This document shows, one piece after another, positions 22,497 through 27,803 of a DNA stretch of 27,803 nucleotides. The position numbers were made by a program, and so were the translations under genes. This DNA is from a virus. The stretch is taken from IMG/VR virus record IMGVR_UViG_3300015603_000015, positions 1 through 27,803 of that record. One strand, given 5' to 3'. The notes below the pieces were generated by a model, which was not told the origin of the DNA, did not search any database, and was given only the letters and a program-made list of their open reading frames with translations. The first letter of the stretch is position 1, and each line of letters begins with the position of its first letter.

Positions 22497-23249
22497 CTAG
22501 CCGATAACGAATGCGTAACCATCGGATGCAGTAACCTGATTCAGCAACTGTGTTTCAAGTTTATCCATTTCCGCTTGTGCTTCTTGTTTAAGAGCGGCAC
22601 CATTTAACATCACGTTCCCATTTGGACCCGGAAACCCACTTGGAAATTTATCTCTTGCTTCGCCTAGTGCATATTTAGAATATGCAGTGGCATAGGAACG
22701 CAACCAGGGACCTGTATAAGGATCATTAATTATGTCATCTTCAGATTTACGCACATAGACACGAACCGCCACTTCTTCATCTGCTGTAGGACGGCGAATA
22801 ATCTTTAAGGTATGTGAATTGACATCCCACGTGAAATTATACTGACTTGCAAATAATCGTTCTGTGGTTTCCAGAAACTGATTATACATATCCCAGGTTG
22901 CTAATCCACCCGATCTATTTGGTTGTAACAAATAGATATTGTAAAATGCAGCATCTACCGGGTCAAAGTTTACCCCACCATTAGTGTATGCACCAACCCC
23001 ACGGCGGTATAGACGTCTAACTTCTTGCACTTCATCTGGAAGAGTGTACTCTGTTATGTCCCGTGTAATGTGTAGGAAAATATCCTTCTCAAGATTGGCT
23101 CCATCTGATTGCTGACGCAATTTCTGAATACCAATCGTAATTGCAAGATCAAGGTGCTCGACGTCTAATTCAACATCAACCATTTGCGAACCGAGCATTA
23201 GCTCGATCTGCTTCATTAACAAAACTCTCGGTGTAACTTGTGAGGACAT
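22497..23249 (-). CDS. 13: Neck protein, gp13-like
   Basis: A head-to-tail connector protein that closes the filled head. The 250-residue product has an N-terminal helical part (VELDVEHLDLAITIGIQKLRQQSDG), YTLPDEVQEVRRLYRRG, a GGLATWDMYNQFLE motif, FTWDVNSHTLKIIRRP, and near the end WLRSYATAYSKYALGEARDKFPSG with GPNGNVMLNGAALKQEAQAEMDKLE. The last two are the pattern I associate with gp13 of T4-like phages. The start has GGAGTTAGTACACAT and a late promoter 26 bases upstream. gp14 and gp15, its usual neighbours, are not in the window. Confidence 0.7.
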   Translation of the reverse strand: MSSQVTPRVLLMKQIELMLGSQMVDVELDVEHLDLAITIGIQKLRQQSDGANLEKDIFLHITRDITEYTLPDEVQEVRRLYRRGVGAYTNGGVNFDPVDAAFYNIYLLQPNRSGGLATWDMYNQFLETTERLFASQYNFTWDVNSHTLKIIRRPTADEEVAVRVYVRKSEDDIINDPYTGPWLRSYATAYSKYALGEARDKFPSGFPGPNGNVMLNGAALKQEAQAEMDKLETQLLNQVTASDGYAFVIG

Positions 23250-23274
23250 ATGTGTACTAACTCCAGTGATACAC

Positions 23275-23282
23275 TATTTATC
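23275..23282 (-). promoter_or_regulatory. Late promoter GATAAATA before the gp13-like gene
   Basis: Exact motif just after the HTH-gene stop. The leader that follows (GTGTATCACTGGAGTTAG) is nearly the same as the leader at 12875, suggesting a conserved translation-initiation region. Confidence 0.72.
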
Positions 23283-23286
23283 TATA

Positions 23287-23937
23287 TTATCTATTACTCG
23301 TGCGGCCGCGATTGCTGCGGCCGCCAGGGCCCTGAAGTCTATCATTGCCTATCGATCCAGCACGGTATATATTAGTGGTAACTTGATTTTTTGCATCATC
23401 TTTAAAGGCGTCAATGGATGCATTATGCTGTTGTTTTAACTTAGCAAAATTAGGTAAGCGTTTTAAATGATACGCTACTCCTACGTCCGAGATTCCTACA
23501 TATTTCGCCATAGCATTAAGTGTGGCGCCGGCGGCATACATGCGGGACAAAGTGGCCATTTCTTTAGCTTTCTCTTCAGGAGTTAATAATGGCCTCCGAT
23601 CAACCCGAGGTGTCCGATCTGTATAATGATATTTCATTATACCTTCTATATCAGCTATTGTTAGATTAGACTCAGATGCTATGTCTTTAAATGGTAATCC
23701 TTGATCATATAATGTCTTGACCTTGGCAATCTCTTCGGGAGTAAGGTCTTCTCTTCGTAATTCACGATCATGAAAATATTTCTTCAAAATATTGGCGACC
23801 TTGTGAAATGGTATTTCGAGTTGTGACGCAATATCTTTTACCAAAACACCTGTATCATACAGATGTTTTATTTGTAACTTCAACTCTTCCGGGATAGCAT
23901 CTTTCCGAGTTTCGGTAATAAATTCATATAATCTCAT
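23287..23937 (-). CDS. Triple helix-turn-helix protein with MRLYEF leader
   Basis: A 216-residue protein I start at ATG 23937 (MRLYEFITETRK); an upstream TTG at 23952 would add five residues but lies in the previous gene's stop region. Three HTH-like units follow: EELKLQIKHLYDTGVLVKDIASQLEI..VANILKKYF (~20-58), PEEIAKVKTLYDQGLPFKDIASESNL..IEGIMKYHY (~67-105) and AKEMATLSRMYAAGATLNAMAKYVGI..VAYHLKRL (~124-162). The first two are clear repeats of each other. The basic C-terminus (GPGGRSNRGRTSNR) would also bind DNA. A regulator or a packaged DNA-binding protein are both possible. The leader holds I-T-E, a match to the prohead-protease consensus. Confidence 0.8.
   Translation of the reverse strand: MRLYEFITETRKDAIPEELKLQIKHLYDTGVLVKDIASQLEIPFHKVANILKKYFHDRELRREDLTPEEIAKVKTLYDQGLPFKDIASESNLTIADIEGIMKYHYTDRTPRVDRRPLLTPEEKAKEMATLSRMYAAGATLNAMAKYVGISDVGVAYHLKRLPNFAKLKQQHNASIDAFKDDAKNQVTTNIYRAGSIGNDRLQGPGGRSNRGRTSNR
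23302..23324 (-). repeat. Two GCGGCCGC octamers in the HTH gene 3' end
   Basis: GCGGCCGC occurs at 23302-23309 and 23317-23324, seven bases apart, in an otherwise AT-rich region. Each is self-complementary and together they form an 8-bp all-GC hairpin next to the stop codon. There is no T-run after it, so terminator function is uncertain. Confidence 0.6.
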
Positions 23938-23942
23938 ATCTG

Positions 23943-23950
23943 TATTTATC
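23943..23950 (-). promoter_or_regulatory. Late promoter GATAAATA immediately before the HTH gene
   Basis: The motif overlaps the TGA of the exonuclease gene and ends six bases before ATG 23937. With the T4 spacing, +1 falls on the A of the ATG. Confidence 0.62.
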
Positions 23951-24407
23951 AATAACCTAAGGTTCCTTTCTTCATTACCAGGGCATCATCTAATGCGTTA
24001 TGAATATCGTAGTTGAATTTAAAAACAAGAGCCTCTTCGACATCAGTTGGAACATATACCGGGTGATACTGGTTCTTATGTAGGTTGGCAGGCCATAGAA
24101 TTTCCAGGAGCCTGTGAATATGCGGCATATCCCAACTCGGGTTATCACACCCTAAAATACATTGTCCTGACTGATCTTCCACCCATGCACCTAACTTAAG
24201 AGCGCAATCATATGACGACATACGATATTCACCACCCTTTAAAAATGGCAGGACAAAACTCTTAACAAACTCTGAGCAATCTTTTAGCTCATATGTGTCA
24301 GTTAATTCAGCATAGAAGAAGTCTTCATGCTCATTGACTAGCGCAATGCTGATGAGTTTATTTCCCGGTACAAGATCCGTGAATTCGGTATCTAGAAATA
24401 GTATCAC
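23949..24407 (-). CDS. DEDDh 3'-5' exonuclease, DnaQ-like
   Basis: A 152-residue exonuclease of the DnaQ-like superfamily. Motif I is FLDTEF (Asp6, Glu8), motif II is probably CDNPSWD (Asp88 or Asp93), and motif III is HNALDDA (His136 and Asp141, the DEDDh type). The start is GTG 24407, overlapping the upstream TGA (GTGA), with AAGGATTGACAA before it. It is free-standing and short, so it is more like a nucleotide-recycling or RNA/oligonucleotide-degrading enzyme than a polymerase proofreading domain. The substrate is unknown. It is coupled to the 387-residue gene. Confidence 0.85.
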   Translation of the reverse strand: MILFLDTEFTDLVPGNKLISIALVNEHEDFFYAELTDTYELKDCSEFVKSFVLPFLKGGEYRMSSYDCALKLGAWVEDQSGQCILGCDNPSWDMPHIHRLLEILWPANLHKNQYHPVYVPTDVEEALVFKFNYDIHNALDDALVMKKGTLGY

Positions 24408-25567
24408 TTGTCAATCCTTAAAATAACATGGTGCTCATTCAACTTGCCGCCGCACGGAATATCGACAGTACTTAATTCCTTCATAAAAGTGCGAAGCTTT
24501 ACCTTACTCGCCTTTTTAAAGTTAGCGAGCGTCTCGGCCGGCTTACGGACCGTTTTTTCTGCAGATTCTGACGAATAATTAAGTAAACTAGCGCCTTTAA
24601 CACTAAGGCCGCGCTCGTCTAGTGCTTTATATTGTGCAATTTTGCGTGTCTTCGTATTATATATCCAAACTTCTCTACTTCCGATGATATGTACAGGATT
24701 CAAACTTACGATTCCTAACGTGGAATCTTCCTTCTTGAACTTGAGTTTGGAGACGACTTTCTCTTGTGACACTGGTTTTTTCTTTCGTGGTGCTCTTTCA
24801 ACTTTCGCAACCTCTTGCATCATATCACATGCCTTGAGTAAGTTCTTGTTGAAGGTATCACATTTCTTTAATTCGGGTTTTGTGTAGTTGGAATATGCTT
24901 CAACTAGGTCTTTATCTTTACCTGCCAATGCTTCGCTGATCTCAGCGGTGCGGTGTTCAAAGATCTCTCTCATAAACCGCATATGTGGAGCCTTCAGGTT
25001 ATTAGATTTAAATAAGTTAATGAAATCGTCGATAGACTTCACAGGGATCTTCTTATCTATCGAAAAGTCATCTAGCCACCCTTCCACCTCCCCCGCGACT
25101 TCCCGTGCTTTGTCTCGGATTCTATCTTGGATCGTGATAACCACCTTAGAAACCGAGTCAACGACCGTATTGCTAGTTTCTTTGCTCGCGATATACTTGG
25201 CTTCCTTCGCCGCGGCGGCCACTTTGGCTTCTTCTTCATGTATAACCTTCTCCAAGGCGGGTACCAATTTCGGCAATATATCATCAGGTATATCGCCGGC
25301 GTGATTAAGAATGTACATATATTTACCCGTTGTGGTAAATCTATTTTCATCCATATCTTTAATCCTTTCTAATAGAGGGTGTTTAACATCTAATGTCTTT
25401 AGATATTTCACAGTTTCCCTTTTCAATTCAATAGATGTCAGCTCGTAATGAGCATACATCATTGCTGCGTGAAAGTTAACTTTAAAGTTTTTGTTGGTTT
25501 TAACTGTTAATGTAAAGTCTGGGTGGGGCCAACTTACATATACACCTGATAATTTCTTAGCTGCCAT
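24404..25567 (-). CDS. Conserved T4-like phage protein, 387 residues, unknown
   Basis: A lysine-rich, mostly helical soluble protein with AGAAGGATAGTAA before its ATG. Features: an N-terminal alpha/beta region (YVSWPHPDFTLTVKTNKNFKVNFHAAM), a long charged helix (EKVIHEEEAKVAAAAKEAKYI), FKSNNLKAPHMRFMREIFEHRTAEISEAL, a basic linker RAPRKKKPVS, then KLKFKKEDSTLGIVSLNPVHIIGSREVWIYNTKTRKIAQYKA and a C-terminal beta-rich tail. The last block I recognise from conserved, unnamed genes of T4-like cyanophages. It may be a structural or DNA-associated protein. Nothing in it identifies an enzyme. Confidence 0.75.
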   Translation of the reverse strand: MAAKKLSGVYVSWPHPDFTLTVKTNKNFKVNFHAAMMYAHYELTSIELKRETVKYLKTLDVKHPLLERIKDMDENRFTTTGKYMYILNHAGDIPDDILPKLVPALEKVIHEEEAKVAAAAKEAKYIASKETSNTVVDSVSKVVITIQDRIRDKAREVAGEVEGWLDDFSIDKKIPVKSIDDFINLFKSNNLKAPHMRFMREIFEHRTAEISEALAGKDKDLVEAYSNYTKPELKKCDTFNKNLLKACDMMQEVAKVERAPRKKKPVSQEKVVSKLKFKKEDSTLGIVSLNPVHIIGSREVWIYNTKTRKIAQYKALDERGLSVKGASLLNYSSESAEKTVRKPAETLANFKKASKVKLRTFMKELSTVDIPCGGKLNEHHVILRIDK

Positions 25568-25670
25568 TTACTATCCTTCTGATATGTAGCTATTTTAGCT
25601 GAGACTAAAACAGAAATGCAACTAATTGTGATTAGGTGCGTTCAGAGGGTATTTAGTAAGAAAGAAAGAA

Positions 25671-25841
25671 TTACTCTTCTTGAGAGGCGTCTTTGTGCTT
25701 CTCTTTGCGAGAATAGCCTTTTTTAGTATGGGCGCCGGCACCGGTTTTTTGAGCATTTTTCGCTACGTAGTTTCGTGGAGTCGTGGCCGGTACAACAGGT
25801 TTCTTAACGGTTTTTGCTTCAAATAGTTCAAATAATCTCAT
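25671..25841 (-). CDS. Small lysine-rich protein with MRLFELFE leader; internal-head-protein candidate
   Basis: A 56-residue protein starting at ATG 25841 with AGGAACAAC upstream; a TTG-start extension to 25916 runs through a hairpin and is rejected. The N-terminus MRLFELFEAK is followed by KTVKKPVVPATTPRNYVAKNAQKTGAGAHTKKGYSRKEKHKD, strongly basic and probably disordered, then an acidic end. Small, basic, with a cleavable-looking leader (L-F-E before A9), it resembles T4 internal proteins packaged with DNA. Similar RNYVAK..KTGAG proteins occur in marine T4-like phages as unnamed genes. Its late promoter lies 103 bases upstream with a strong hairpin between. Confidence 0.72.
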   Translation of the reverse strand: MRLFELFEAKTVKKPVVPATTPRNYVAKNAQKTGAGAHTKKGYSRKEKHKDASQEE

Positions 25842-25859
25842 GTTGTTCCTAATATAAAT

Positions 25860-25890
25860 GAGGGTACTCAGTAGCGAATTGAGTACCCTC
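25860..25890 (-). terminator. Strong hairpin between cREC gene and the basic-protein gene
   Basis: GAGGGTACTCA (25860-25870) pairs perfectly with TGAGTACCCTC (25880-25890), 11 bp with a nine-base loop. On the minus strand it is followed by ATTTATATT, a weak T-rich tail, and 19 bases later by the MRLFEL ATG. It lies downstream of a late promoter, so it may instead be a 5'-leader structure that stabilises the mRNA or affects translation. Confidence 0.55.
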
Positions 25891-25943
25891 GACGCCTGCA
25901 TTTCGACAGTAGCCACAACGGTCCTAAAGGTAGTTGTTAGTAT

Positions 25944-25951
25944 TATTTATC
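25944..25951 (-). promoter_or_regulatory. Late promoter GATAAATA after the cREC gene
   Basis: Exact motif in the context CCTTCTTGATAAATAATACTA, closely matching the gp18 promoter context. It would drive the basic protein, the 387-residue gene and the exonuclease. Confidence 0.7.
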
Positions 25952-25965
25952 AAGAAGGAAGAAAA

Positions 25966-26337
25966 TTAATTAGCCCTTTTATATCGTATATAATTATCCA
26001 ACAGCTTCTCTATATTTATTGTTCCTTGTGGATTCTTACTATGCACTGTGAATGAAAACTTTTCCGGCATAGTATTTGTATCCATATCATATTCTACCAA
26101 CCATTTAGCGAAATCGTGGCCCGTTTTTCCATCAGAATAATCGTTAGCATAATGCATTAATCCTAAGTCGTGATCAAACGAGATAACATCTGGAAATCCA
26201 TTATCTTGCACCCACTTAATCGCTTCATCGCAAGAACGAACAATCTGCCAATCTGCACCCCACGAGCCAACGCCACCAATAAGTAACCACTTAACATCCC
26301 CTGGCATTCTTTCATCATCTAAGAAAAGATATTTCAT
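25966..26337 (-). CDS. cREC-type receiver-like protein (cyclic-phosphate processing)
   Basis: The 123-residue product has LFLDDERMP (acidic residues 7-9) at the N-terminus, ISFDHDLG in the middle, GKTGHDFAKWLVEYD, and HSKNPQGTINIEKLLDNY near the end. That set (DDER-P, DHDLG, G-D-W, HS-NP-G-N) is the signature of the receiver-derived domain predicted to process cyclic phosphates on RNA ends, rather than of a phospho-relay receiver. Its ATG overlaps the dehydrogenase stop as ATGA. RNA end repair against host nucleases would fit a phage, but activity is inferred from the family. Confidence 0.8.
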   Translation of the reverse strand: MKYLFLDDERMPGDVKWLLIGGVGSWGADWQIVRSCDEAIKWVQDNGFPDVISFDHDLGLMHYANDYSDGKTGHDFAKWLVEYDMDTNTMPEKFSFTVHSKNPQGTINIEKLLDNYIRYKRAN

Positions 26338-27191
26338 AATATATCACCCGCTATTCTAATTTGTGTATTCGCTAACTCAGCTTCTCTTAACACGGTTAAT
26401 CGCCCATTATCATCGACCCCAATTAATGCCTTGACATCTTTAGGAAAACACGAGCCACCATACCCAAATTGATCATCTGGGCCTGGCACCTCCATATGGG
26501 ATAAGCCTATTCTTGAGTCCGAGGCAAGAAGACTGACAAACTCATTCCAATCTTCTTGATGTGGTACACTTTCATATATATCAGTATATAATTGGTAAAT
26601 TTGATTCATAAAGACAACCTTATTGGCAAGAAATGAATTTATTGTATATTTTGCCAATGCCGCGACCCTATAATCTACCATCTGAAATTTAACATGTTTA
26701 ATTTGAGAATGATTTCTATACAGGGTCTCTAATTCTAAACAATCTTGATAATTGCCGGCCATAATTATCTGTTCGGGATCTATGGCATCTTTTTCCCAGT
26801 GTGCCTCTCTCAAGAATTCTGGCGAATATATGTACCGCAGTTGTCCTATGGTACCTGTGTGCTTCATAACCGAATCTAAACCGTATTTCAAGTATAAATC
26901 GTGAACTATGTCCGGGGGTAATGTACTCTTTAAGACGACGAGTCCTGCATACTGTATCGCTGATAACTGTTCAAAGATCGTGTAGATTACAGAGGCATCT
27001 ACGGTTCGATCATCTAGTGTAGGTGCGTTAATTGCTACAAATGTGAGTGCAGGATTATATATCTGCAGATCACTAATGGTCTTGTCTGAGTATTTTGGAT
27101 CAATGATTATCGCCTCAGTATTATGCTCGAACGCCTTGTGACATGCCTTCCCCACAAACCCAAACCCAATAAATGCGATATATTTTAACAT
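26334..27191 (-). CDS. UDP-glucose/GDP-mannose 6-dehydrogenase family, short form
   Basis: A nucleotide-sugar dehydrogenase that would oxidise a UDP- or GDP-sugar to the uronic acid using NAD. I choose ATG 27191 (285 residues) over the upstream TTG. Landmarks: Rossmann GFGFVG (10-14), LKSTLPP (88-93), SPEFLREA (123-130), the catalytic lysine region AKYTINSFLANKVVF with Lys181, and GYGGSCFPKD with catalytic Cys248. The protein ends about 35 residues after the Cys, so the C-terminal nucleotide-sugar-binding domain of cellular enzymes is missing. Short forms like this occur in large phages. It could modify surface polysaccharide or make a sugar precursor; the product is unknown. Confidence 0.85.
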   Translation of the reverse strand: MLKYIAFIGFGFVGKACHKAFEHNTEAIIIDPKYSDKTISDLQIYNPALTFVAINAPTLDDRTVDASVIYTIFEQLSAIQYAGLVVLKSTLPPDIVHDLYLKYGLDSVMKHTGTIGQLRYIYSPEFLREAHWEKDAIDPEQIIMAGNYQDCLELETLYRNHSQIKHVKFQMVDYRVAALAKYTINSFLANKVVFMNQIYQLYTDIYESVPHQEDWNEFVSLLASDSRIGLSHMEVPGPDDQFGYGGSCFPKDVKALIGVDDNGRLTVLREAELANTQIRIAGDIL

Positions 27192-27803
27192 TTTATTAAT
27201 TTCCAATCACGAGTAGTTTTCTGTTTTCCGTATAGCAGATCCTTTAGACAATAGTGTGTGGTATCTATATGCATTAATATCTCTTTAAATGTTCCGGAAA
27301 ACCTCTCTCCTGTAATAGTATGTTCGACCATTCTTCTCCTGTTTCTAATTGAAGAGATATCGGTCGTCTCTAGTGACCAACCCAATACAACAGAATTATC
27401 TACTCTTGTCAATCGTAATATTCTCTTACTCTGTATAGCCAATTTTTCAGCCAATTCAATATGTGTCCCTCTGAATTGTTCATTTGTATCAATATTGATG
27501 AAATTATATATAGGATATATTATTGGATTTCGCAGCCAATCTTTTCTTCTTATGCCGGAACTATCAAATCCGCAATTAGCAATTCTCCTATTATAAAACA
27601 TTTTTGTTTCTTCGGGTGTCCTTGCTCGAAGAACATCATTCAATGTCTGAACTTCATGCTCTCGTGCATTCAACCCATTCCTGGAATCGCATAATTCAAT
27701 AATTATAAAATCAAAATTTTCTTTTCCTTGATTAAATATTTCATTATTTAATAATTTCTGACTCCCTGTATATAATTTCCAAGAATCGTGAGATTTACCC
27801 TTT
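27185..27803 (-). CDS. Homing-endonuclease-like protein (5' end outside window)
   Basis: The frame is open from the right edge to a stop at 27185, about 205 residues, although a TTG at 27673 could be mistaken for the start. The upstream part (KSHDSWKLYTGSQKLLNN, KGKENFDFIIIELCDSRNGLNAREHEV) matches the second half of the small GIY-YIG-like nuclease domains seen in T4-like phages, with Glu in the helix, followed by DVLRA and a YNRRIANCGF element. The C-terminus contains two modules of similar design, each ending in GWSLE or DWKL, like NUMOD-type DNA-binding repeats. The GIY-YIG residues themselves would lie outside the window. It overlaps the start of the dehydrogenase by seven bases. Confidence 0.65.
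   Translation of the reverse strand, partial: KGKSHDSWKLYTGSQKLLNNEIFNQGKENFDFIIIELCDSRNGLNAREHEVQTLNDVLRARTPEETKMFYNRRIANCGFDSSGIRRKDWLRNPIIYPIYNFINIDTNEQFRGTHIELAEKLAIQSKRILRLTRVDNSVVLGWSLETTDISSIRNRRRMVEHTITGERFSGTFKEILMHIDTTHYCLKDLLYGKQKTTRDWKLIKC

Noticed and set aside
25320-25327. TATTTACC, the same variant as at 17731
   Set aside because: It is inside the 387-residue coding region with no start codon downstream at a useful distance.
25568-25670. TATTTAGT (25650-25657) as a late promoter for the 387-residue gene
   Set aside because: Two mismatches to GATAAATA; this gap otherwise holds only a normal ribosome-binding site (AGAAGGATAG).
25842-25916. Extended N-terminus of the small basic protein (MATVEMQASRV...)
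   Set aside because: It uses a TTG without a ribosome-binding site and reads through an 11-bp hairpin; MRLFELFE at 25841 has AGGAAC and the recurring leader.

Overview
The window is a stretch of a large, AT-rich, tailed-phage genome of the T4-like (contractile-tail myovirus) kind. Every gene I can support lies on the minus strand, so transcription runs from high to low coordinates. Genes are tightly packed, commonly with ATGA, GTGA or TGATG stop/start overlaps, and no gap exceeds 200 bases. Recognisable T4-type hallmarks are the tail sheath gp18, tail tube gp19, terminase gp16 and gp17, head-completion gp4, a gp13-like neck protein, a gp1-like dNMP kinase, gp32, UvsX, a UvsY-like protein, UvsW and a partial gp62-like clamp-loader subunit. 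Many of the remaining proteins look like the unnamed core set of marine/freshwater T4-like phages. There are no photosynthesis genes, tRNAs or CRISPR arrays, so the host cannot be named from this window.

Layout, in order of transcription. (1) 27803-25966: partial homing-endonuclease-like gene, a short nucleotide-sugar dehydrogenase, and a cyclic-phosphate-processing receiver-like (cREC) protein. (2) 25951-22264: small basic protein, conserved unknown, DEDD exonuclease, triple-HTH protein, gp13-like neck protein, and a small two-gene cassette. (3) 21960-17784: hairpin-led dNMP kinase and a very large tail sheath. (4) 17770-16319: perfect-palindrome terminator, a papain-like cysteine protease, tail tube gp19, terminator. 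(5) 16286-7629: a gp54/tube-like protein, structural candidate, truncated kinase-like protein, gp4, gp16, unknowns (one with a frame break at an A10 tract), gp17, a conserved 499-residue protein, terminator. (6) 7583-1: replication/recombination block: gp32, uvsX, a second copy of the small two-gene cassette, small unknowns, uvsY-like, an inserted GIY-YIG endonuclease, membrane protein, uvsW, two unknowns, gp62-like.

Regulation is unusually readable. Nine copies of GATAAATA (minus strand) precede genes or gene blocks and are best read as the phage's version of the T4 late promoter TATAAATA. In three places (one a one-base variant) the motif sits so close to the start codon that the mRNA would be essentially leaderless. 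Palindromic terminators close the gp18, gp19 and 499-residue-protein units. The gp32 leader can form an H-type pseudoknot like the T4 gene 32 translational operator, and the dNMP kinase Shine-Dalgarno is locked in a hairpin whose loop holds a late-promoter-like sequence.

The most promising unexplained signal is a recurring N-terminus, MRL[YFND]E[LFI], on five proteins with different bodies: a truncated kinase-like protein, a triple-HTH protein, a small lysine-rich protein and two paralogous small proteins. It resembles the capsid-targeting sequences of T4 internal proteins and contains matches to the T4 prohead-protease consensus (I/L)-x-E. I infer a possible set of packaged, injected proteins. 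This is a hypothesis, not a demonstrated system.
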